Source: JBGPLJ01 sp035644395
Lineage (GTDB): Bacteria > Pseudomonadota > Gammaproteobacteria > Steroidobacterales > Steroidobacteraceae
Length of the DNA stretch: 64,000 nt
Assembly: GCA_035644395.1 (NCBI GenBank)
Contig: DASQOR010000010.1
Coordinates: forward strand, 1 to 64,000
Direction: 5' to 3'
Shown here: positions 33,052-41,320 of the stretch, one piece after another
Numbering within the stretch: the first letter of the stretch is position 1
Layout: every line of letters begins with the position of its first letter
Translations under genes and position numbers: made by a program
The notes under the pieces: generated by a model
The model's input: only the letters and a program-made list of their open reading frames with translations
Told to the model about the DNA's origin: nothing
The model's database searches: none

Positions 33052-35403
33052 ATGGCAGACGCACCAGTTCTACGCAGATTCAGCATCTGGCCCAGTTCGC
33101 GCCGGTTCGCGCTCGCCGCGTTCGGTATCGTGCTGGCCGCGTGTGGCGGCCCGGGCAACGCCGATGCGGCGCTCGAGGCCCTCGCCGCTTCCGGCGATGC
33201 CACGACGGCGACCGACGCGCAGTCCGCTCCGCCGGCTGCGGTCGCGATCGCGGCGTCGACTCCGTATTCCGGCGCGGCGAGCAACGTGCCGGCCACGCTG
33301 CAGGCGGCGAATTTCGATCTCGGCGGCGAGGGCGTCGCGTATCACGACAAGGTCCCGGGCAACGCGGGCGGGGCGTATCGCACCGGTGAAGACGTCGACA
33401 TCATCAGCGACGGCGCCGGCGGTTACATCGTCAACAACTTCGAGAGCGGCGAGTGGCTGACCTACAGCATATCCGTGGCAACGGCCGGTCAGTACGCGAT
33501 CGAGCTGCGTGCCAGCAGCGCATTCACCACCGGTGCTTATCACGCGGAAATCGACGGCAACAACGTGACCGGCCGGATCACCGTGCCGAACACCAGCGGC
33601 TGGGCTGCATTCCAGTGGGTTGGGCGCAAGATCGTGTCGCTGACGGCGGGTACGCACGCGTTGAAGATCGCCGCCGATCAGCAGTACTTCAATCTCAGCG
33701 CCGTCCGCGTCACGGCCGTGCCAAGCTCGACGCCCTACTCCGGTACGCCGAGCGCCGTTCCCGGTACGCTCCAGGCAGTCAATTTCGATCTCGGCGGCGA
33801 AGGCGTCGCCTATCACGACAACGTTGCTGGCAATTCAGGCGGCCAGTACCGGCCGGCGGAGAGCGTGGACATCATCAGTGACGCCGTGAGTGGTGCCTTC
33901 GTCGTCAATAATGTCGAGACCGGCGAATGGCTCGCCTATACGGTCAAGGTGGCCGCGACGGCGCAGTACAACATCGAACTGAGCGTGAGCAGCGCGCAGA
34001 CGAGCGGTGCGTTTCATGTCGAGATCGACGGCACCAGCGTCACGGGACGCGTCGCAGTGCCCGCGACCGGCGGCTGGAATACCTACCAGTGGCTCGGCAA
34101 GAGCGGCGTGTCGCTCGCAGCCGGCACGCATGTGCTGAAGGTCGTGGCCGATCAGCAGTACTTCAACCTGAGCGCCATTCGCGTGACGACGGCGCCGAGC
34201 TCGAGTCCCTACGCGGGCGCAGCTTTTGCGATGCCCGGGACGCAGGCCGCGGTGAAATTCGACTGGGGCGGTGAAGGCGCCGCCTATCACGACAGAACCC
34301 CCGGCAATGCGGGCGGTCAGTTCCGCACCGGCGAGGATGTCGATATCATCATCGACCCCGTGAGTGGCGGCTATATCGTGAACGGCTTCGATACGGGCGA
34401 ATGGCTCTCGTACCTGATCAACGTCGCGGCGACGGCCGCGTACACGATTGAGCTGCGCGCGAGCAGCACCCAGGCGAACAGCGCGTTTCACGTCGAAGTT
34501 GACGGCAACGACGTGACGGGCCGCATCACCGTCCCGAACACCGGCGGCTGGAGCACGTTCCAGTGGGCCGGCAAGAGCGGCGTGCAGGTTTCAAGCGGCG
34601 CCCATGCGCTGCGCGTCGTTTCCGATCGGCAATATTTCAACCTGGACTCCATCCGGCTGACGCCGACGGTGGCCGTGCCGCTGCCCGACCCCGGCTCGCT
34701 GATTTTTTCCTGCACCTTCCCGCTGCTGCCGACGGACTGCGGTTTCGGCGAGCAGGCCAAAGCGATCGGCCGGGCAACGATCACCACGACTGCGCGCGAC
34801 GGCCTGACTGCGGTACGCCTGCGCACCCAGCCCGGCGACAGCGACGTCTTCGGCAGCGGAACCGCCGAGCGCGACGACCTCTCGATGTCGCAGGCGGCGA
34901 CCGATTGCTACGAGGGTAAGGAACAATGGTGGGCGCATTCCGTGCTGTTCCCTGACGACTATGTCGTGCCGCCGACCGGCAGCACGTGGAACTGGGGAGT
35001 GATCCTCGACTTTCACCACACAGGATCCACTGGCCAGGCGAATTTCCACGTGCTGTCGTTGCCGACCGGCCTCGTGTTTCGTGGCTTCGGCGGCGCAACG
35101 GTCGCGAACGGCCCGGGCGATCCGGGCTACTATGAGGCACCCATCGGCCCCGTCGTGAAGAACGTGTGGTACGACTTCGTCTATCACGTGAAGTGGTCCT
35201 CGGGAGCGGATGGCTACTTCGACGCCTGGGTGAACGGGGTAAAGAAGCTCTCCCACCGCGGTCCGACGCTGTACACCGGCATGGGCTGCTACCTGAAGCT
35301 CGCCAACTACCACACCCCCGTGGGACAGGCCGTATCGGTCATTCATGACCGCGTCCTGCGCGGCACGACGGCCGCGGCCGTTTCGCTGACACCGCTGCAA
35401 TAG
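33052..35403 (+). CDS. lipoprotein polysaccharide lyase with three CBM6-type modules
   Basis: The protein has 783 residues and a lipoprotein signal with L-A-A-C (Cys31). Three similar modules lie at about 69-222, 226-380 and 383-536. Each opens with T/S-P-Y-S/A-G and contains F-D-L-G-G-E-G-V-A-Y-H-D and E-W-L-x-Y, the CBM6 pattern. The C-terminal domain (about 544-783) has W-W-A-H-S-V-L-F-P-D-D, N-W-G-V-I-L-D-F-H-H and W-Y-D-F-V-Y-H-V-K-W, matching heparin-lyase-I-like polysaccharide lyases. It should cleave the locus polymer or a similar uronate glycan at the outer membrane. The sigma-54 promoter and c-di-GMP riboswitch upstream control it. The start follows GGGGGAG. Confidence 0.88.
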   Translation: MADAPVLRRFSIWPSSRRFALAAFGIVLAACGGPGNADAALEALAASGDATTATDAQSAPPAAVAIAASTPYSGAASNVPATLQAANFDLGGEGVAYHDKVPGNAGGAYRTGEDVDIISDGAGGYIVNNFESGEWLTYSISVATAGQYAIELRASSAFTTGAYHAEIDGNNVTGRITVPNTSGWAAFQWVGRKIVSLTAGTHALKIAADQQYFNLSAVRVTAVPSSTPYSGTPSAVPGTLQAVNFDLGGEGVAYHDNVAGNSGGQYRPAESVDIISDAVSGAFVVNNVETGEWLAYTVKVAATAQYNIELSVSSAQTSGAFHVEIDGTSVTGRVAVPATGGWNTYQWLGKSGVSLAAGTHVLKVVADQQYFNLSAIRVTTAPSSSPYAGAAFAMPGTQAAVKFDWGGEGAAYHDRTPGNAGGQFRTGEDVDIIIDPVSGGYIVNGFDTGEWLSYLINVAATAAYTIELRASSTQANSAFHVEVDGNDVTGRITVPNTGGWSTFQWAGKSGVQVSSGAHALRVVSDRQYFNLDSIRLTPTVAVPLPDPGSLIFSCTFPLLPTDCGFGEQAKAIGRATITTTARDGLTAVRLRTQPGDSDVFGSGTAERDDLSMSQAATDCYEGKEQWWAHSVLFPDDYVVPPTGSTWNWGVILDFHHTGSTGQANFHVLSLPTGLVFRGFGGATVANGPGDPGYYEAPIGPVVKNVWYDFVYHVKWSSGADGYFDAWVNGVKKLSHRGPTLYTGMGCYLKLANYHTPVGQAVSVIHDRVLRGTTAAAVSLTPLQ

Positions 35404-35417
35404 CGGCCCGGTCTCCT

Positions 35418-35444
35418 CTCCCGCGGCCGACTCGGCCGCGGGAG
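35418..35444 (+). terminator. terminator-like hairpin after the lyase gene
   Basis: A perfect 11-bp stem (CTCCCGCGGCC with its complement) and a five-base loop lie 14 bases after the lyase stop. A run of G rather than T follows, so it may act as an RNA 3' end stabiliser as much as a terminator. Confidence 0.55.
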
Positions 35445-35561
35445 GGGGGGGGTTCAATTCCGGCCCGATAAGCCGAACGGTCCATAGGCGACTCTCATGC
35501 ATGCCATCGTCATCGACTTTGATGGCGACCCCATCTGCACGGCAAGCATCGGGAGACCGTC

Positions 35562-37139
35562 ATGAAATCGAGTTCGCAGGTCGCCACGCTTCTTTTCGCC
35601 GCTTCGTCGCTGACGATGCTCGGATGTAACGCCACGGGCGCGACACCGGCCGCGGCGCAATCACTGCTGCCGTTGCCGGCCAGCCTGGTGATCACTATTT
35701 CGGCACCGCCATCCGGGGCCGCCGTTCGTGGGCCAACCGCCGTGAATGCCGAGGTCAGCCTCGTCGGCGGCACCGGTCTCTCCGGTGTGCAGTTCAAGAT
35801 GGACGGCGGGTCGATTGGTGCCGAAGATACGTCACCGCCGTATTCCGTATCCTGGGACACGACGTCCACCAACGACGGCTGGCACACGCTGACCGCCGTC
35901 GCCCGCAATGCGCTCGGCGCCGAATTCACGTCCGATCCCATCCGCGTCACGGTCAACAACTCTCCTGCGCCGCCAGCGGCCGTCACACGCTTCGAGGAAA
36001 CATCAGCCAACGTGACCTACGGCGCCGGCTGGAGTCAGCGCGGCGCGGATTGGTGGGGCTGGAGCGCAGGCGGCGCCGCCCAGGCATCGACGCCAGGTGG
36101 GCGCGCCACGTTTGCCTTCAACGGACCTTCGGCCACCTGGATCGGCTACCGCAGCGGTTACAGCGGCATCGCGCGGGTCTTTGTCGACGGAGTCCATGCG
36201 GCCGACATCGATCTGTTCGCGCGCACCGATGAGGTGAGTGTGCCCGTGTTCACGGCATCGGGCCTGAGCGACGGCCCACACACGCTGGCGATCGAGGCAA
36301 CCGGAACGAAGAACGCCGAGGCGGTCGCCACCGTCGTGCTGGTCGATGCCTTCGACGTTCCGGGACTCCCGGTGTCGAGGCTTCAGGACACGGATCCGGA
36401 TGCGCACTACACGGCAGGCTGGACGGCCTCGGACACCAGCAAGTCGTGGAGCAGTCGGTACGCTACGCTCACGAATGCCGCGGGAGCGCGCGCCTCGTTG
36501 ACATTCGAGGGCACGTCGATCAGCTGGATCGGCTACCGCGGCCCGGAAACCGGAATTGCGAATGTGTATGTCGACGGCATCCTGGCGCGCACGGTCGATA
36601 CGTACTCGCCGAACCAGAAGGTGCAGGACTCGCTGTTCAGCGTGACCGGGCTCGCGGATGCCGCGCATACGCTGACGATCGAAGCAACCGCCCGCGCCAA
36701 CCCGAGTTCAAGCGGTGCCTGGATTGCCGTCGACGCGTTCGACGTGACCCTGTCGGGGACGCGACACGAGGAGTCGGATTCCTCGGCCGTGTACACGGGC
36801 GACTGGTTCCGCGGCAATCACAATCGGGCGTGGAGCGGCGGCGTCGCCGCCGAATCGCAGACCGCCGGAGCGCGCACCGACTTCACGTTCACCGGAAACG
36901 CGGTGCGCTGGATCGGGTTGCGCGGACCGCAAACTGGAATTGCCAATGTCTACCTGGATGGAGCGTTGCTCGGCGAAGTCGATACCCACGCTGCCAGCGA
37001 AGGCTTTCAGGACACCGTTCTCGAGCTTCAAGGCCTTGCATACGGCCAGCACACGCTGACGATCGAAGTGACGGGCCGCAAGAATCCGGCGGCGACCAAC
37101 TACTGGGTGGTCGTCGACTCCTTCGACGTCCTTCCGTAG
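35562..37139 (+). CDS. lipoprotein with Ig-like domain and three carbohydrate-binding-like repeats
   Basis: The 525-residue protein has a lipoprotein signal with M-L-G-C (Cys22). A bacterial Ig-like domain (about 43-135) follows. Then come three repeats of about 128 residues starting near 140, 270 and 399. Each contains R-x-E/Q-E/D, a Y-x-x-x-W segment, a W-I-G-x-R/Y strand, G-I-A-x-V-x-x-D-G and a final H-T-L-x-I-E followed by V-D-A/S-F-D-V. They look like beta-sandwich glycan-binding modules, with no catalytic domain. A surface adhesin or scaffold that holds the polymer is the simplest reading. It follows the lyase gene after 158 bases. Confidence 0.78.
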   Translation: MKSSSQVATLLFAASSLTMLGCNATGATPAAAQSLLPLPASLVITISAPPSGAAVRGPTAVNAEVSLVGGTGLSGVQFKMDGGSIGAEDTSPPYSVSWDTTSTNDGWHTLTAVARNALGAEFTSDPIRVTVNNSPAPPAAVTRFEETSANVTYGAGWSQRGADWWGWSAGGAAQASTPGGRATFAFNGPSATWIGYRSGYSGIARVFVDGVHAADIDLFARTDEVSVPVFTASGLSDGPHTLAIEATGTKNAEAVATVVLVDAFDVPGLPVSRLQDTDPDAHYTAGWTASDTSKSWSSRYATLTNAAGARASLTFEGTSISWIGYRGPETGIANVYVDGILARTVDTYSPNQKVQDSLFSVTGLADAAHTLTIEATARANPSSSGAWIAVDAFDVTLSGTRHEESDSSAVYTGDWFRGNHNRAWSGGVAAESQTAGARTDFTFTGNAVRWIGLRGPQTGIANVYLDGALLGEVDTHAASEGFQDTVLELQGLAYGQHTLTIEVTGRKNPAATNYWVVVDSFDVLP

Positions 37140-37187
37140 ATCAGCGCAGGAGCCGAAGCGCGAGACTCACGTTACGGCCGCCGCTTC

Positions 37188-37245
37188 GGGCAGGCCGGCG
37201 GATGCCGGCCTGCCCTAGGGCGAGGCACTTGGGCAGAAGTGCCTC
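37188..37245 (+). terminator. two tandem hairpins after the repeat lipoprotein gene
   Basis: The first is a perfect 12-bp stem with a four-base loop (37188-37215, GGGCAGGCCGGC and complement). The second is a 9-bp stem with a six-base loop (37222-37245, GAGGCACTT and complement). They lie about 50 and 80 bases after the stop. Neither has a T-run. Convergent epsA ends 149 bases further on, so they may separate the two transcripts. Confidence 0.5.
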
Positions 37246-37393
37246 AGGTGACGCGACCGCGGCGGGGGGAGATATCGAATGAACCGCGCATCGCGCACAT
37301 CAGATCGCCACCAGGCAAGCTAGAGGCTAGTCCCGCTGTGTGACATCGACTGACTCGGGAGCCCACGGCGCGATAGACCGTCCGGGTCATCGA

Positions 37394-38251
37394 TCAGAGG
37401 CCCAGAATACGTGCGTCCAGCGCTTTGCCGACCGCCTGGGTACGGTTCACCGCATTCAGCTTGCGCAGGATCTTCTGCACGTGATTCTTCACGGTCAGCG
37501 GGCTGATCTTCAGAATGCTGCCGACTTCGTTGTTGCTCTTGCCAAGACAGATCCAGCGCAGGATCTCCTGCTCGCGCGCAGTCAGCGCGCGCACGCCGGC
37601 GGGAGTGGCGCGGTCCGCGGCTTGAGTCTGCTCGATGCGCGAGCGCACCCATGCCGCGTACAGAAACGGCGCGACGAGCTGCACGATGTACATCTGCGTG
37701 GGCCCGATGCGTCCCGAGCGACAGGCGAAGAAGAACATGCCCGTGACCTCGCCGTCGGTGTCGTGGCAGCCGTGTGCGATGATCTGCGTGGCGGCGACCT
37801 GCTCGAGCTGACGCGCCAGCGCGCCGCCACACAAAGCGCTGGTGCGCGACGCCTCGCACACGACCGGACGAAAGCGCCGCCTTTTCCATTCGTTGATGAG
37901 CACCGCGGCGGCCGATGGGTCGTGCAGGAACAGATCCGTGAAGATCGAGGCGTCGGCGACCATGGTGGAAAAACTGTCGACTCTCAGGGCCGGCGGATCG
38001 CCGCCGCGCAACGCGCAGATCAGTACGTCGTGGGGCACCAGGCTCTGCAGCAGGCCCTGCGTCCACATGAAGAAGTGGGAGCGCGCATGCACACGCAAGG
38101 ATGCGTCGAGGTTCAGCGCGAGCGATTCGAGCTGCAGGGCGTCCAGCATCGACGGATTGACCCGCTGCTGATCCTGCTCCGCGTGCGCCGGCGCATCCGT
38201 CGCGCCGCCTGCCGCCTCCTCCGGGCGCTGCGCCAAGTGACCTGTATTCAT
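37394..38251 (-). CDS. epsA: LuxR-family regulator EpsA
   Basis: This 285-residue regulator has an N-terminal domain with the EpsA pattern S-L-R-V-H-A-R-S-H-F-F-M-W-T-Q-G-L-L-Q-S-L-V-P-H. The C-terminus is a LuxR helix-turn-helix: L-T-A-R-E-Q-E-I-L-R-W-I, then N-E-V-G-S-I-L-K-I-S-P-L-T-V-K-N-H. EpsA-type proteins accompany XrtB/PEP-CTERM polysaccharide loci and control them. No receiver domain is present. It is divergent from epsB. The ATG at 38251 has GAGAGG upstream at a longish distance; an in-frame ATG at 38317 is possible. Confidence 0.82.
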   Translation of the reverse strand: MNTGHLAQRPEEAAGGATDAPAHAEQDQQRVNPSMLDALQLESLALNLDASLRVHARSHFFMWTQGLLQSLVPHDVLICALRGGDPPALRVDSFSTMVADASIFTDLFLHDPSAAAVLINEWKRRRFRPVVCEASRTSALCGGALARQLEQVAATQIIAHGCHDTDGEVTGMFFFACRSGRIGPTQMYIVQLVAPFLYAAWVRSRIEQTQAADRATPAGVRALTAREQEILRWICLGKSNNEVGSILKISPLTVKNHVQKILRKLNAVNRTQAVGKALDARILGL

Positions 38252-38437
38252 GCCGGCAATGGCCTCTCGAGTGGCTGGCTCGAATGGCTTATACGCAAAC
38301 GCATATGACACAGCCATGTCGCAACACCGCTATCGGCGCGCCGCCCTTGGTCCTAAGGAACTACGGGACCGCTCATCCCGGCTCGCGATCGTCGAGCCGT
38401 AGACGGTCTAGCCTTGCGGCAATGGAGCCGACCGACC

Positions 38438-39820
38438 TTGCTAGCCGTCCAGCAAAATAGCGCGCAGCCGCTGCGCATTCGACCGGGGCCCACGGCGCTG
38501 TTGCGGGCGTTGCTCGATCCGCTCATCGCCGACGCCGTGCTGCTCGCGACCGTCATGGGGTTCCACGGCCGGATCGAGGGACCGTACCTGATCCTGGCGC
38601 TCTTGATGTTCTCCATCGCCTTTCCGAGCAGGATCGACTGGAGCGCGCCGAACGGCGCGTTACTCAGAAACATCCTGGCGGACTGGCTCGCGATCGTCGG
38701 GCTCCTGTTGCTGCTCGGATGGGCGTCGCGCACGCTGGGCGCCTTCGACCAGCGGGTGATACTCGTGTGGCTGCTCGCGACACCGCTTGCGATATTCGCA
38801 GCCCGGTCCTTGCTGCCCGCCATCCTGACGCAGATGTGGGCGACGCAGGGCCCGCACCGCACGGCCGTCATTGCGGGAGCGAACGATCTTGGACGGCGAC
38901 TGGCCGAGCATTTCAGCGCGAACCCCATCCTCGGCATCCGCCACCTCGGCTTCTTCGACGACCGCGGCGCCGAGCGCCTCGACACGGTGCCGACCGGCTC
39001 ATTGCGCGAGCTCGCGGGCTACGTCAAGACGCAGCACGTCGACGTCATCTACATCGCACTGCCGACGTGCTCGCAGCCGCGCATCCGCCGGCTGCTCGAG
39101 GACCTGCACGACACCACGGCCTCGATCTATTTCGTACCCGACATCCTGCTGTTCGACCTGATCCAGGGCCGCATCGAGTTGCTCGGCGAGCTCCCGGTAG
39201 TAGCGGTCTGCGAGTCCCCGTTCTACGGGGTGAACGGAATCATCAAGCGAGCAAGCGACATCGTGCTGGCGGTGCTGCTGCTTGTCATCACGGCGCCGCT
39301 TCTGCTGGTGATCGCGATCGGCGTGCGGGTCAGCTCGCCCGGTCCTGTGCTCTTCCGGCAGCGCCGCTACGGCCTCGACGGGCGCGAAATCGTGGTTTAC
39401 AAGTTTCGCACGATGACCTGCCTCGAAGATGGCGTCGAGATCCGGCAGGCGACCGCCGAGGATCCGCGTATCACGCGTTTCGGTGCGATTCTGCGCCGCT
39501 ACTCGCTCGACGAGCTGCCGCAATTCGTGAACGTCCTTCAGGGTCGCATGAGCGTCGTGGGGCCACGACCACACGCCGTGGCTCACAACGAAATCTACCG
39601 CAAGCTGATCCGCGGCTACATGATCCGCCACAAAGTGCGACCGGGAATCACGGGCCTCGCACAGGTCCGCGGGCTGCGCGGCGAGACCGAGTCGCTCGAA
39701 AAGATGCAGGCGCGCGTCGCTTGCGATCTCGACTACCTGAGACACTGGTCGTTGCTGCTCGACCTGCGGGTCGTGCTGAGAACCGTTGGCGTGGTGCTGG
39801 CCCGCAGGAACGCGTACTGA
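38438..39820 (+). CDS. epsB: undecaprenyl-phosphate sugar phosphotransferase EpsB
   Basis: The protein has 460 residues with four or five N-terminal membrane helices and a nucleotide-binding-like region (V-I-A-G-A-N-D-L-G-R-R). The C-terminal bacterial sugar transferase domain has K-R-A-S-D-I-V-L, V-V-Y-K-F-R-T-M, L-R-R-Y-S-L-D-E-L-P-Q-F, M-S-V-V-G-P-R-P and K-V-R-P-G-I-T-G-L. It attaches the first sugar-1-phosphate to undecaprenyl phosphate, starting each repeat unit. The start is uncertain: TTG at 38438 has GGAG ten bases upstream, and another TTG lies at 38414. No ATG is available before the first helix. Confidence 0.86.
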   Translation: MLAVQQNSAQPLRIRPGPTALLRALLDPLIADAVLLATVMGFHGRIEGPYLILALLMFSIAFPSRIDWSAPNGALLRNILADWLAIVGLLLLLGWASRTLGAFDQRVILVWLLATPLAIFAARSLLPAILTQMWATQGPHRTAVIAGANDLGRRLAEHFSANPILGIRHLGFFDDRGAERLDTVPTGSLRELAGYVKTQHVDVIYIALPTCSQPRIRRLLEDLHDTTASIYFVPDILLFDLIQGRIELLGELPVVAVCESPFYGVNGIIKRASDIVLAVLLLVITAPLLLVIAIGVRVSSPGPVLFRQRRYGLDGREIVVYKFRTMTCLEDGVEIRQATAEDPRITRFGAILRRYSLDELPQFVNVLQGRMSVVGPRPHAVAHNEIYRKLIRGYMIRHKVRPGITGLAQVRGLRGETESLEKMQARVACDLDYLRHWSLLLDLRVVLRTVGVVLARRNAY

Positions 39821-39824
39821 TCGA

Positions 39825-40595
39825 TCACATCGCCCCGACGGCGGGCGGCGCGCCCGGCAGACTGCGCAGCGTCGCGTGGTCGGACGCCCCGGATGTCGCG
39901 TGCGTCACGGTCGAGCTGCGCAACCGGTAGCCTACGCCGCGCACGGTCTCGATCAGCGAACTGCGTCCGCTCGCCGCCAGTGCTTGCCGCAGGCGGCGAA
40001 TGTGCACGTCCACCGTACGTTCCTCCACGAAGATCCGGTCGCCCCAGACTTCATCGAGCAGTTTGCTGCGGCTGAAGACCCGGCCCGGATGAGTCATGAA
40101 GAAATGCAGGAGCCGGAACTCGGTGGTCCACACCTCGACGTCCTGCTCATCGACGGTCACGTGGTGCGCGGCCGGATCGAGGCGCAGACCGTCGATCTGA
40201 ACCACCTCATCGGCGAGCTGCGGCGACCGTCGCCGCATGACTGCCTTGATGCGCGCCAGGAGCTCCCGCGTGGAAAATGGCTTCGGCACGAAATCGTCGG
40301 CGCCCGCCTCGAGCGCCGCGACCCGATCGGATTCCTCCGCGCGCGCGCTGATGGCGATGATGCAGATGCCGGCAGTGCGCTGATCGGCGCGCAACTGACG
40401 CGCGAAGGTCAAGCCCGGCGTTCCAGGCAGGACCAGCTCCAGCACGGCCAGGTCCGGCCGGGCGCCGCGCATCAGGGTTTCGGCCTCCCGAACATCCGCT
40501 GCGCACGCGACCCGATAGCCTGCGTGACCGAGATTGGCCACGAGGAGGTCGCGAACCGCCGCGTTGTTGTCTACCACAAGTATCGAGCCGCCCAT
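39825..40595 (-). CDS. OmpR/PhoB-family regulator with Glu at the phosphoacceptor site
   Basis: This 256-residue protein has a receiver domain (1-120) and an OmpR-type winged helix (about 130-230, with E-F-R-L-L-H-F-F and R-T-V-D-V-H-I-R-R-L-R). In the receiver, the segment after P-D-L reads A-V-L-E-L-V-L-P-G: Glu53 replaces the Asp that is normally phosphorylated. The second metal-binding acid is Asn10 (V-V-D-N-N). Lys and Ser of the switch are kept (P-K-P-F-S and I-S-A-R). Glu at this site often mimics the phosphorylated state. No histidine kinase gene lies beside it. It is convergent with epsB and 108 bases downstream of the STAS-like gene. Confidence 0.85.
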   Translation of the reverse strand: MGGSILVVDNNAAVRDLLVANLGHAGYRVACAADVREAETLMRGARPDLAVLELVLPGTPGLTFARQLRADQRTAGICIIAISARAEESDRVAALEAGADDFVPKPFSTRELLARIKAVMRRRSPQLADEVVQIDGLRLDPAAHHVTVDEQDVEVWTTEFRLLHFFMTHPGRVFSRSKLLDEVWGDRIFVEERTVDVHIRRLRQALAASGRSSLIETVRGVGYRLRSSTVTHATSGASDHATLRSLPGAPPAVGAM

Positions 40596-40703
40596 GATCC
40601 GTCTGCCCTTGGTTGAATCGATGGGATCATGTTAGGGACGGCCGTACGGCTTCTCTATCGATAGAATTCCCTAGCTGCGCGGATAAAATCCCCGATTCCC
40701 GGA

Positions 40704-41078
40704 CTAGGCCTGGGCCATCCCGGAACCCTCGCGCAGCCATTGGCGCGCCTCCCCTTCCGTGCGAAAACTGCGCAGGTTCAGGGAATGCCCACGCGCGACG
40801 CGTTCGAGCCTGTCATGCGAGGCTTGAACATATTGGTCGTCGGCCACCAGGGCGAATCGGTGCGACGGTCCGCAACCCGCCGTGATGAGGTACTCGATGA
40901 GCCCTTGTGGATCGGCAGGGAGGAGCGACGCGGAGTGGCTGACCCGGATAAGGAACGATGTGTGGGTGACGCCGAAAACGGCAATCGCCCGCAGCAGATC
41001 TTTCGTCTGTTCCGTCGTCTGGCGGCCGGCCAGGTCCGCACGAATACAGTCGCTTTCGACATTGATCGCGTAGCTCAT
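40704..41078 (-). CDS. STAS-like small protein
   Basis: This 124-residue protein has alternating strands and helices beginning M-S-Y-A-I-N-V-E-S-D-C-I-R-A-D-L and a helix-rich centre T-E-Q-T-K-D-L-L-R-A-I. The order resembles a single STAS/SpoIIAA-like fold, which usually mediates protein-protein contact in signalling. No conserved phosphorylatable Ser motif is seen. It lies just upstream of the OmpR-type gene on the same strand, so a partner-switch role for that regulator is possible. The family call is tentative. The start is at 41078 with GGGA at eight bases. Confidence 0.55.
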   Translation of the reverse strand: MSYAINVESDCIRADLAGRQTTEQTKDLLRAIAVFGVTHTSFLIRVSHSASLLPADPQGLIEYLITAGCGPSHRFALVADDQYVQASHDRLERVARGHSLNLRSFRTEGEARQWLREGSGMAQA

Positions 41079-41170
41079 TGCCCCGATCCCAAACATACCG
41101 GTGCCGTTCTAGCATCCAACGTGCGGAGTCTGATGCACCGGAGGGTAGTTCATCCGGTCTAGAGGCTCGG

Positions 41171-41234
41171 CGCGGCGGGTCCGCCGCGGCTACTTCATCG
41201 CGCGCGGCGCACGACATGGTCCAGGCGGACCATG
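41171..41234 (+). promoter_or_regulatory. two inverted repeats in the leader before the LLM operon
   Basis: CGCGGCGG-GT-CCGCCGCG (41171-41188) and CATGGTCC-AGGC-GGACCATG (41215-41234) are perfect inverted repeats in the 224-base gap upstream of the LLM gene. They could be operators for a dimeric regulator or an RNA structure in the leader. The rest of the gap has no gene. Confidence 0.4.
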
Positions 41235-41320
41235 CGCGCGAGGCGCAGATGCGGCAGTAACGGCACAGAGGGCGGGTAGCTTGCATCGCCCGTGCAAGAC
41301 GCCGCGAGTGAAGTACCGCC

